Notes: generated from the letters alone by a model not told the origin. 10,000 nt of DNA from Stramonita haemastoma (GCA_030674155.1 CM060317.1:81800675-81810674), one strand, 5' to 3'; counted from the stretch's first letter, positions 1 to 7,902 are shown. Numbers and translations: made by a program.

Positions 1-936
1 CTTTGTTGAGTTCTAGGCCTGTCCAATCGCTGATATTGTTCGCCTGTGTGTGAATACATGACCAAAATTAATACACACAATAAACACCTATTCAACTGAA
101 TAAACATCTAGCGCAAGGCGGCTGGGTCTAAAACACTAAACCAAGCCATTTTTTCACAGAGAAAGAGTGCGCATGCTCATAGCTTGTACAATAGGTCGCA
201 GCCAAGTAAGTAACCAAAGACGTTTTCAAAATGGTGGAAGAGAAGACTTCAAATGTATCAAAAAGATATGAAGAACACAACAGTTTACAGTTGTTTATTC
301 GTAAAACAACAAATACAGTTAAAGGACTTTTGTCCAGAATATTCAAATCTATTTCTTTTCACTTCTTATTTGCTACAGTGAAGCCAAAGTGCTGTTTAGA
401 TATTAATAGTAGGTAGCAGTATTTCCCCTCACACATCTAAAAATGCGTAGTTTTAAGCCAATGGGCTGGTAAACTCTATCTGTATATTAATAGATAGGCT
501 ACAGGAATCGAAAACAACAGGAAATAGATTTTAAAAAAGAAAACGGAAACAAGATGTCTTTTACTCAGTTCCCATGGTATTTTCACGAGACATACAGCAG
601 CTAAAATGGTAGAATTAATGTGCACAATACCTAAACGTTATGACCTTTAAGTGTTTTGGAGAATTAAAATAACACATTTTGTTCGCTATCTGTAACTATG
701 TCCCGAACATTACAATGAGAAAAGACTGCGGGTGTATTTCGGCGAAGAAATATTTCCTGGATGTTCCACGGGCACAGTGAGTTAGAGAATTGGGCTGTTA
801 TTTGCAACGGTGTTTTTCTTTGTGTCCATCATCGACGTTACAAACATTTCGCTTGAGGAGCTGCATAACTGTAACACGCTGCCTTTCATCATCCGTTTTA
901 TTGCCAAAACATTGAAATTTAATTTGTAAATTGAAA
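1..936. other. AT-rich stretch, no gene recognised
   Basis: No protein family, RNA gene or repeat unit is recognisable. A 61-codon ATG frame (231-416, +) and a 72-codon frame on the opposite strand (128-346) overlap one another. Neither resembles a family I know, and their lengths are ordinary for random AT-rich DNA. The sequence looks single-copy within the window and is probably intergenic or intronic. The stretch ends at a short CT-rich run near 937-958. Confidence 0.5.
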
Positions 937-1049
937 TCTCCTCTCTCTCTCTCTCTTTGTCTTCTCTTGTCTTTTGGTCTCTTTGGGAGAGAAAGACAAG
1001 GCACACACAAAAAGTTACAGACAAATAATGCACACAGAATGACGCATGC

Positions 1050-1284
<235 letters not shown>

Positions 1285-1298
1285 CAGAGAGACATAGA

Positions 1299-1338
1299 GA
1301 AACACTGAAACGCTGAAGCACCGAAACACTGAAACACT
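1299..1338 (+). repeat. 8-bp minisatellite, five units
   Basis: Five consecutive in-phase 8-mers are seen: GAAACACT, GAAACGCT, GAAGCACC, GAAACACT and GAAACACT. The middle units carry one or two substitutions and there are no indels. The array starts 16 bp after the long (GA)n tract, so it may have arisen by slippage at the edge of that tract. Confidence 0.9.
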
Positions 1339-2572
1339 GTCATGATTTATTATACTTCGGCCTTTGGCCACACTACAATTCAAATGGAATGGGGGGGGGG
1401 GAGTGAAGAAAATGAAGGATAACTTCACGTAATCGTTGATAAGAACTTGCCATAATTATAACCTTGGCTTGTACCCAAAGCTGTGCTCCTGAAAATGCAT
1501 ATTCCAAAATCATACCAAAAAATGCTAACTTAGACCAACGATTCAAACAAATCTTAGTTCAAAGTTGCTGAACAATGCACACTTCACAACCCAACGAGGA
1601 CCAAAGTTGATAATAGAGTTATACCTGACAATGCCAACAGAAGCATCCAAACACCAAGTGCAGCTTACATATAGAATCTGCAGCATATGAACAAGTGTAG
1701 AATCAGTCTAACTTTTTACTGCTTTCAAATCCCAGACGGGTTTAACTTTTGACAAGATGCACCGTTCATTCAACAGAATTGGTCACGGTTTTCAAACTTT
1801 AAAGGGAACGTTTGGTGATATCATCTGCCCTAGCTGATGCAGATTTTTATACAGAATAAACAAAAAATATTTTTTAAAAATCAAACAAACAAGGAAACAA
1901 TGAGAAAAAAGATTTTGTGTTATTTATCCTATCACACACCTACATTATTTCCTAACAAAACTTTCCACAAAAATAACAGTTTCAAAGCGTTTCAAATCTA
2001 TTGAGAACACTATAAGCTATAATCTTCTTCCTGCTCTGATTACAAAATGTTTGTTTTCAATGTTTACTCTTACTGCTGAATAAAAATCTGTTTAAACCGA
2101 AATGTAACTGGAACTTCCAAGCACTTTTGATATAAAATAACGACCTATATAAGAAATATTTTCCAAAGACAAAGATGAAAAAACACACAATAAACCTGCT
2201 GGTCATTTCCTAAAGTGTAGGAGCAACATTGGCGTGATCATCCCCACAGAAATCTCACAACTGTATTATATCACATTATCCTCTTTGGTCCCAATAGAAG
2301 GTCATAGCCTTACCTGAACTACTATCTCCTTCACGCACGACCTTGAGTCCCTCTCTTCAACCTCCCAATCTTCTTAACCGCCCCACAAACAAGCCATCAT
2401 CCCTACTTTCCGCATCCAGCCTGCTTTTCATGCTGCTCGTAAAGCACACTTTGATGCAAGAGGACCAGAATTATTCTGAAGCTTTCTTTTGTATTGTTCA
2501 CGTCACTCTCTCCAGACAATGACATCTCCTTAAAGTATCTGCCCGGTCAATGCTGGAAAGCCTAAGATGAGT
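1339..2572. other. AT-rich stretch, no gene recognised
   Basis: About 1.2 kb without a recognisable gene or repeat family. It contains a run of 11 G at 1391-1401 and many short A/T runs. The segment starting TTAAAGGG near 1799 resembles transposon ends that begin at TTAA sites, but no matching inverted terminus was found in the window. No long open frame is present. It is probably intergenic or intronic. Confidence 0.5.
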
Positions 2573-2597
2573 GAGAGGAGGAGGAGGGGGAGGAGGG

Positions 2598-2691
<94 letters not shown>

Positions 2692-2707
2692 GGGGGGGGG
2701 GAGGAGA
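2573..2707 (+). repeat. Homopurine (GA)n tract ending in G21
   Basis: 135 nt of uninterrupted purines: GAG/GGA units, then (GA)n, then 21 consecutive G at 2681-2701, then GAGGAGA. The G21 run can form G-quadruplexes on the + strand, with an i-motif-capable C21 on the other strand. Such runs are prone to polymerase stalling and base-calling error, so the true G count is uncertain. The poly-Pro and poly-Ser frames on the minus strand are artefacts. Confidence 0.97.
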
Positions 2708-2790
2708 TCATAATAGTTAACAGCATCCTCTTCTGATGTGATTTGCCTCGGGTCAGCGTCAGGTCTCTCTGGCTTTAGCTGCTGTGTGTG

Positions 2791-2962
2791 AAGAAAGAAA
2801 GTAAGAAAGAAAAGAAGAAAAGAAAGAAAAGAAAAGAAAGAAAAGAAAGAAAGAAAAAGAAAGAAAGAAAAAGAAAAAGAAAGAAAGAAGAAAGAAGAAG
2901 AAGAAAGAAGAAGAAGAAGAAAGAAAAGAAGAAGAAGAAGAAGAAAAGAAGAAGAAGAAGAG
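2791..2962 (+). repeat. (GAAA)n/(GAA)n purine tract
   Basis: A graded purine array: GAAA/GAAAA units in the first two thirds shift into GAA/AAG triplets in the last third. The purine run is unbroken from 2803 to 2962 (160 nt). It encodes only Lys/Arg or Phe/Ser/Leu low-complexity peptides. Long (GAA)n arrays are known triplex formers. Confidence 0.96.
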
Positions 2963-3366
2963 CAAACAACAACAACAAAAACAACAAACAACAAACAAAA
3001 ACAAACAAGACATAAAACAAGAAGAACAAGAAGAAAAAGATGAATAAGTAAAGCAAGCAGGGCAGCAGCAGCAGAGCAGCAGCAGCAGCAGCAGCAGTAG
3101 CAGTAGTAGTAGTAGTAGTAGTAAGTAGTAGTAGTAGTAGATAGTAGTAGTAGTTAGGTAGCGGCAGCTGTAGAGTAGTGTAGCAGCAGGGGTAGTAGTG
3201 GTAGTAATAGCAACAGCAGTAGTACAAAGTAGTAGGAGGAGGAAGAGAGAAAAGGGAAGACAGCAGCAGTGGTACAGCAAGAGCAGTAAATAACAGAAAA
3301 AATTTAACAATATTAAAAGAAATTATATAAGCGCTATGTAAATTCCATTTTATTATTATTATTATT
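2963..3366 (+). repeat. Trinucleotide series CAA, CAG, TAG, ATT
   Basis: CAA-type triplets (about 2963-3008) give way to AAG/AAC-rich DNA. Then come (CAG)n at about 3062-3098, (TAG)n at about 3097-3157 with single-base phase slips, mixed GCAGCAG/GTAGTAG units to about 3290, and finally (ATT)n at 3349-3366. Successive blocks differ by one base in the unit, consistent with stepwise conversion of one triplet array into the next. Nothing suggests translation. Confidence 0.9.
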
Positions 3367-4190
3367 AATTTCAGCAAATTCAGCAAAATCAGAAATTTTC
3401 AGAATTTTTTTTTTATTGGTCGTTAAATTGGGGTTTAATTTATACATGAGACCTAAAAACATGTTATCAACAACATATTAGTAAGTAAGACCTATCTTTT
3501 AAAAAAAAAAGTGAAAATCTAGACCAATTCTTTCCACAGTTCTCAGCTCAATAAAGCATAACAATCCTACCACCCCTCCCGCTCCCCTCCCCCCCCCCCC
3601 CACATACAGAATACTACTAACACCACAACCACTACCACCATGATCACTCTGAGATAATGAACTGAGTGAGCGAGTAATAATTTGCATGTAAAGATGAACA
3701 AGGCGACATGTGACTTGAATGTTTCTTTCTTTCTCTCTTCATTTTATCTCTTTCTTTTAGATAAAGATGTAGTCAATAGGTTTAGGGAGGAGGGGGGGGG
3801 CTGGCATCCTCAACTAAATTGAGATGGCTTTTACCCATGGAAAAAAATAAAGAGCGGGTATTTTTTTGTTTCAGTTTTTTTCGTTATGTAGCATTACGTC
3901 TTGTGCATAAATAAATCTTTGCCAGGAACAAAGATCTAGACAATTTCACAAATGGAGTGTGCTTGTTTCTAGCTTGTTTTTTCGTTATGTTTCGTTTCTT
4001 TTTGTCTGTTTGTGTGTTGGCTTGTCCCTGTTTTCTTTTGGAGTTTGTTTTGGTTTGATTTGTTTTTTGTTGTTCTGACGGTTTTTTTGTGCTGCTGTTT
4101 GTTCATGTGTTTGTCTAGGTTTTTTAAATTTTTGTGGTTGGGGTGGGGATTGTTTAGCTACTGTTCAAATTTCTTAGGGAAAAAAGGAAA
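3367..4190. other. T/G-rich stretch, no gene recognised
   Basis: No gene or element is recognisable. It holds a run of 13 C at 3589-3601, 9 G at 3792-3800, and a TTTTG/TTTG-rich segment from about 3865 to 4140. The 70-codon frame in that segment is made of Phe/Leu/Trp/Cys codons forced by the composition, and I do not regard it as a gene. Confidence 0.55.
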
Positions 4191-4191
4191 A

Positions 4192-4226
4192 ACAGACAGA
4201 CAGACATACAGACACACAGACTGACG
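4192..4226 (+). repeat. (ACAG)n short array
   Basis: A degenerate ACAG/ACAC tetranucleotide array. The same unit recurs at 8582-8626 on this strand and as CTGT (its complement class) at 9421-9565, so this tetranucleotide is a recurring satellite in this genome. Confidence 0.85.
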
Positions 4227-4267
4227 GAAAGAAAAAAAACGAGAGGGAGAGGGAGAGATATGTTAAT

Positions 4268-4327
4268 GACTGACTGACTCCGACCGACCGACCGACCGAC
4301 TGACGACTGACTGACTGACTGACTGAT
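4268..4327 (+). repeat. (GACT)n/(GACC)n array
   Basis: GACT units flank an inner block of GACC units (about 4281-4300), with one 3-nt phase slip near 4304. The inner variant looks like a point mutation that spread by slippage inside the GACT array. It directly precedes the TTAA array. Confidence 0.93.
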
Positions 4328-4329
4328 GA

Positions 4330-4373
4330 ATTAATTAAATTAATTAATTAATTAATTAATTTAATTAGTTAAT
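4330..4373. repeat. (TTAA)n palindromic AT array
   Basis: A run of TTAATTAATT units, broken by one extra A or T at two places. Each unit is self-complementary, so the array is a string of palindromes with very low melting stability. No open frame or promoter is implied. Confidence 0.93.
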
Positions 4374-4895
4374 AAGCTCATGAAACAATGGTGTAATAAC
4401 TTAGTAAAAGATTTGTTTTTTTACTACAAAATGAAAAAAAAGGAAACAGAAATATCGGACTACCTGAAAACAAACGCACAAAACATTAATCAACCAGCAG
4501 GCACTGAAGACCACAATGGGCCTATGCCGACTGTGTACACCAAAACTTCAATGGCGGCCATCTTGCCTCAGGGGGAGACAACGCAAAATACCCTTTCCGG
4601 GTGAAGGGTAAAAAGTAGGAAGCCAAAACATGCCTCGATTTGATCTCGAGAGTGTGTCCGTCGAAGTTTTAAAAAAAATATGAAGCCAAAAAAAAAAAAA
4701 AACAAATAAAAACAGCAAGCAAACGAACACAAAGACGCACAGAAACATGCAAACAAGTAAGCAAATGGACAAACAAGCACAGCTACAAGTTTTCAGCCTC
4801 CTAGGGATCAGATTAGCATTTCTTTGGGGGAAGGAGATAGTTGTTGGCTTTCCTAGCACAACGTTTGATGTCTACTGTAATTTTCCACAGTGTTT
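4374..4895. other. Unrecognised stretch with A15 run
   Basis: No gene is recognised. A GGCGGCCATCTTG segment (about 4552-4564) resembles a YY1 binding site. A 7-bp perfect stem (TACCCTT 4589-4595, AAGGGTA 4604-4610) with an 8-nt loop follows. A run of 15 A at 4688-4702 leads into A-rich DNA. An A-run after a non-repetitive body can mark the tail of an old retroposed insertion, but no target-site duplication or parent sequence was found. Confidence 0.45.
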
Positions 4896-5070
4896 CTGGG
4901 TGTTTTTCTTTGTTTTGTTTTGTGTTGTTTGTTTGGGTTGTTTGTTTTCTTTTTTGGGGGGGACGGGAAGGGAGGGGAGGGGGTAATGGTTTGTGGATAT
5001 TTTTTGTTGGTTTTGTTTTGGTTTTGTTTGGTATGGTTTCATTTGTTTTTGTTTTTTTGTTTTAAAGCGG
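4896..5070 (+). repeat. TTTTG-rich low-complexity DNA
   Basis: T/G-rich sequence made of TTTG and TTTTG units, interrupted at 4956-4983 by a G-rich segment. The overlapping frames here encode Phe/Val/Leu/Cys peptides forced by composition and lack any family resemblance. They are not called as membrane proteins. Confidence 0.85.
4956..4983 (+). other. Predicted G-quadruplex motif
   Basis: Five G-runs of 7, 3, 3, 4 and 5 are separated by loops of 1-2 nt (AC, AA, A, A). This satisfies the standard G3+N1-7 quadruplex pattern with very short loops, the type known to be most stable. It is embedded in TTTTG-rich DNA. Folding is inferred, not shown. Confidence 0.8.
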
Positions 5071-5180
5071 TGTTGTAGAAGGTTTAGGGGTTTTAAAGAG
5101 AATGACAATGCAGTGCATCTCAGTTTCTAAAACGTTTATATCCCTTTATCAAACTTTCTTTTGCATTTCTGTAATTATAA

Positions 5181-5182
<2 letters not shown>

Positions 5183-5229
<47 letters not shown>

Positions 5230-5232
5230 TCT

Positions 5233-5277
<45 letters not shown>
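5183..5277 (+). repeat. (CT)n microsatellite
   Basis: A homopyrimidine tract on the + strand broken by a single A at 5227, with occasional TCTTC slips. It is in the opposite strand sense to the GA tracts at 1050 and 2573. Confidence 0.97.
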
Positions 5278-5280
<3 letters not shown>

Positions 5281-5288
5281 TCATCTCT

Positions 5289-5341
5289 AACACACACAAA
5301 CACTCAAACAAAACACACACACATAATTGATGATGATGATT
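5289..5341 (+). repeat. Degenerate (CA)n then (GAT)n
   Basis: A degenerate CA/CAAA segment (about 5289-5324) is followed by a short (GAT)n run (about 5328-5341). The GAT run lies about 20 bp before the left E unit. A reverse-complement array, (ATC)n, lies beyond unit B at 6006-6078. Confidence 0.8.
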
Positions 5342-5360
5342 ACAATAGTGATATGATAAT

Positions 5361-5510
5361 ATTGCTTGTGTCAGGTTAGAGGTCTTCTCTGCGACCGGTA
5401 ACCATGTAAGCCAGTACTACCTGTGTCATGTGGGCAGATCGAGCACATCAGTCTGGGAAGACAGTTCATCTAGGAGAAGGAAAACTCTGATTTCAAACCT
5501 CTGCTGCCTT
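5361..5510 (+). repeat. Repeat unit E, left copy (inverted repeat arm)
   Basis: This copy matches the reverse complement of the downstream arm. Positions 5379-5500 pair with 5591-5712, both 122 bp, with 11 mismatches by hand count (about 91%) and no indels. Weaker similarity extends outward to the TTGCTTG at about 5364-5370, which matches the complement of GCAAGCAA at about 5738-5745. The right copy carries an extra block of roughly 16 bp in that outer part. Both arms read a similar short peptide (VWEDSSSRRRKT) on opposite strands. This follows from the repeat and is not evidence of coding, although the peptide resembles repeat-derived frames I associate with molluscan gene predictions (memory, unverified). 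Confidence 0.85.
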
Positions 5511-5748
5511 TCAGCCATACCTACTCATAGGAAAGGCTTCGGAAGTCAATCCCGAGGCAAAATCGGTAGTCGAATCTCCAAGGCTGTTCGAGGCTTGAAA
5601 TCGGAGTTTTCCTTCTCCTAGATGAACTGTCTTCCCAGACGTATGAGCTCCATCTACCCACATGACACAGGTAGTGCTGGCTCACATGGTTACCGGTAGC
5701 AGAGGAGACCTCTGACCAAAGATAGCTCTGACCTGACGCAAGCAACGT
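5511..5748 (-). repeat. Repeat unit E, right copy, longer, inverted
   Basis: The reverse-orientation copy of E spans about 5591-5748. The intervening 5511-5590 probably belongs to this copy too, because the minus-strand open frame runs without a stop from about 5904 to 5521 through arm and spacer. The left copy lacks this part and so appears truncated. Together the copies form an imperfect palindrome of about 388 bp with an 80-90 bp spacer. No terminal inverted repeat, target duplication or transposase is visible, so the class is unknown. A non-autonomous dispersed repeat is the best reading. Confidence 0.7.
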
Positions 5749-5964
5749 TTTGGCAACTCCTCTGACGGCACTGGAACCATGTGTATCGGTGATTGCCCTT
5801 CCAATGGACACATTTAAGTGATATTGAGAGGGGGGTCTGCTGCATGGGTAACAGCTTGCCTTCCATACATACTTACCCAGGCTTTCCGCTCCGAGAATAA
5901 ACACCTAGAGCACTACTCCATAGTCTTCCCAGACTGATTGATTCCTACCTGCCTTACCTACCAT
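5741..5964 (+). repeat. Repeat unit B, copy 1
   Basis: About 220 bp, collinear with 8746-8966 in direct orientation. Shared landmarks in order are GGCACTG, AACCATG, GTATCGG, GATTGCC, a G-run, GTCTGCTG, GGGTAACAGCTTGCC, ACTTACCCAGGC, CTAGAGC, ACTCCATAGTCTTCC and AGACTGA. A GGGTAA/TTACCC stem (5846-5851 with 5873-5878) is kept in both copies. The long hairpin seen in copy 2 is broken here. B abuts the E inverted copy at the GCAACG near 5741-5747. No coding capacity is recognised, and the family identity is unknown. Confidence 0.85.
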
Positions 5965-6005
5965 CCACATCGTCATCACCACCTTCCCCATGAAAACTAA
6001 CCGTG

Positions 6006-6078
6006 TCATCACCATCATCATCGTCATCATCATCACCACCATCATCACCACCATCATCATCACCATCATCTTCATCAT
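6006..6078 (+). repeat. (CAT)n/(CAC) trinucleotide microsatellite
   Basis: ATC/CAT triplets interspersed with CAC and one CGT. The array encodes only Ser/His/Pro-rich low-complexity peptides. It lies between unit B copy 1 and the non-LTR retrotransposon remnant. Confidence 0.93.
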
Positions 6079-6125
6079 TTTCGATGCTAAGAAACTGGTA
6101 CCGTGGTTTGTTTAAACCGCCTCTC

Positions 6126-6400
6126 TACCCCTTCCTAACTTCAGTGAGAAAACGTAAGCTACAATGGTACGGGCACGTCATATGAACATCTGGACTGACC
6201 AAGACAGTCTTACAGGGAACAGTAAGGGGAGGAAGATGAAGAGGAAGACAAAGGAAACGATGGGAAGACAACATCAGAGAGTGTACAGGCCCTGGGTGAA
6301 GCGATCTGCAATGGAGGGCGGAGGACCGTGGGTGAGTGGAGGAAGCTGGTTGCAAAATCTTCAGTGGTGCCCCCATGGTCCGCGGACTAAGGGACAAGTG
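6126..6400 (+). mobile_element. Non-LTR retrotransposon 3' end, decayed (copy 1)
   Basis: One frame (from about 6129) reads the C-terminus of a reverse-transcriptase ORF: RKLQWYGHV, then GLTKTVLQGTV, RGRQRKRWEDNIRE, and AEDRG. A +1 slip at 6333 is followed by EWRKLVAKSSVVP, ending at TAA 6388-6390. In-frame stops at 6183, 6237 and 6297 sit where the family has Arg or Trp, which fits CGA-to-TGA and TGG-to-TGA transitions. A KLxW[F/Y]GHV, LQGTV, RW-DNI-EW series is familiar from C-termini of invertebrate non-LTR elements (memory). No catalytic domain, endonuclease or 5' part remains, consistent with 5' truncation, and the copy is inactive. The clade is not assigned. A GGTGAAGA-type tail follows the stop. 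Confidence 0.85.
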
Positions 6401-6930
6401 AAGGTGAAGACCCTTATGATGTATGCCAACATTTTTAAACCTTTCTTTTTCAAAGGCTCCCCTTCCTCTTCCCTCAAACCAGCTTTTCTCGCTGCTTCTC
6501 TCATTCACACCTAATCCCTTTTCCAGTACTCAGCAGAAAATAACATAGACGAGAAATGTTCGCTCTGGGAGGGTCATAAAAACAAGAATGTGGGCACGAT
6601 CAGTCATTACGTTACCTAAGCAGGGATTAGGACCATTGGTCAGTTTTGGAATATCCTTGGCCAGAGATCATCCACCTCAAGTTAACTAGCTTCAAAGTGA
6701 AGCCAAACTGGAACGAACTGGCCAATGACCTAGCACAAAGACTTAGAGTAAAAGTTGCGGATGAGATTACCAGAGGGTAGAAAAAGGTTATGGGATCAAG
6801 CTGGCATCTCTTAGTCTAGTTACCAGTATAGAAAGAGATATTGAAAGGAGAAAGATTTTTCTCTTCGCGTTTCCTTGCCTGTCTGTTTGAAGTAAGTGTT
6901 AGGTGCGAACTATTAAGAGCCGAAGTAATC
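6401..6930. other. Unrecognised stretch, no gene called
   Basis: No gene is recognised. One 49-codon stop-to-stop frame (6631-6780, +, no ATG) has a balanced composition, including KPNWNELANDLAQRL, but matches no family I know and could be chance. The first 30-40 bp may belong to the tail of the preceding retroelement remnant. Confidence 0.4.
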
Positions 6931-7110
6931 CGAATTTTATTTTATTTTTGCTTTTTGTGCCAGTTTATTCATGACGCGTATTTTGTCCTTTATTTCGATT
7001 GTTGCCTTGTGTTCGTTCGTTTTGTTTTGTTTTGTGTCACGTTCTTTTGCTTTGCTTTTGCTTAATTTGGTTTGATTGGTTTTGTTTTGTTTTGTTTTGT
7101 TGTGGATTTT
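6931..7110 (+). repeat. TTTTG/TTTTA low-complexity DNA
   Basis: T-rich sequence with (GTTTT)n at about 7016-7036 and again at about 7078-7101. Frames on both strands are compositional (Phe/Cys/Val-rich or Lys/Asn/Gln-rich) and are not genes. Confidence 0.85.
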
Positions 7111-7412
7111 CTTCAATTTCGCTAGTTTGCTTGCTTTTTGTTTAATTAGTTTTACCTGTTTTCCTGGGGGGGAGGTTAATTTTTTACAATGGGTCAATTG
7201 TGATTTTAGTTTATGCATTATTTTCCATTTTTGTGCTGTGCTTTGTTTGCTTACTTGGTGTTTTTGACTATAGTTATATCTGTTTGTATTCTAAATGTTT
7301 ATATTCTACCAATTTTGCATACTTCCTTTTCCACGACTTTTCTTTCTCCCGTTACACTTCAATACTTTCTCCTATCCTCGTATGCTTAAAATGTTTCGTA
7401 AACTCATCAGTC
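7111..7412. other. T-rich stretch, nothing recognised
   Basis: T-rich single-copy-like DNA with a run of 7 G near 7166-7172. No gene, RNA or repeat unit was identified before the SINE begins. Confidence 0.5.
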
Positions 7413-7680
7413 GATGCTATAGCCAAGTGGTTAAGACTGTTTAACTTCAAACTCGTCAGCCTATGAAGTCAAGGGTTCGAATCTCGGCGGCAGCGTCTGG
7501 TGAATTAAGAGTAGGGATTTCTACGATCTCCAGAGTCAACCACAGACCTGCCAGTGCCTTGACTTACTTTGTGTATAAACACATGCAGAAGATCAAAATA
7601 TGCATGTTAAAGATTCCATAAATGATGCCAGAGTTCGCTGGGTTACTGGATCACAAACATATCCAGCATGCCACATGTAC
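7413..7680 (+). mobile_element. tRNA-derived SINE
   Basis: A tRNA-like head (about 7413-7495) has a polymerase III A box TAGCCAAGTGG (7420-7430) and a B box GGTTCGAATC (7474-7483). The spacing and the GCCAAGTGGTTAAG D-arm suggest a Ser/Leu-type tRNA ancestor with a long variable arm. Acceptor-stem halves pair at about 5 of 7 positions and the T stem at only 3 of 5, so this is not a working tRNA gene. The body holds ACCTGCCAGTGCCTTGA, GCAGAAGATCAAA, GTTAAAGATTCC and a CCAGCATGC segment (to about 7663). From memory, these resemble the conserved central region of molluscan SINEs. The 3' limit is uncertain and the rest, up to 7774, may be another sequence. Any transcription would be by polymerase III from the internal promoter. 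Confidence 0.85.
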
Positions 7681-7772
7681 AATAAAATGAGCTGCTCTGA
7701 ATTCGATATGTGTTGGCTGAGGCCAGCTGGCAGACCTCTCGCAAAATGACAAGCATGTAAGAAAGCCAGGCA

Positions 7773-7902
<130 letters not shown>

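Noticed and set aside
3061..3160. CAG array as a coding polyglutamine tract
   Set aside because: The array turns into TAG units (stops in that frame) with phase slips, and no flanking exon is visible.
2530..3386. Leu/Phe/Ser-rich minus-strand frames up to 203 codons that look like membrane proteins
   Set aside because: They are translations of GAA, CAG and TAG arrays. The hydrophobic look comes from the composition.
4872..5108. Phe/Val/Cys-rich frames on + and Lys/Asn/Gln-rich frame on - as small membrane or basic proteins
   Set aside because: They are forced by TTTTG-rich DNA, several frames overlap, and none has a family resemblance.
5521..5904. 127-codon minus-strand frame as a gene
   Set aside because: It runs through B, the right E copy and the spacer. 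The related peptide read from the left E copy on the other strand shows that it is repeat sequence.
7413..7495. Functional tRNA gene
   Set aside because: The acceptor and T stems are poorly paired and the anticodon arm does not fold well, and the sequence continues into a SINE body. The polymerase III boxes are inherited from a tRNA ancestor.
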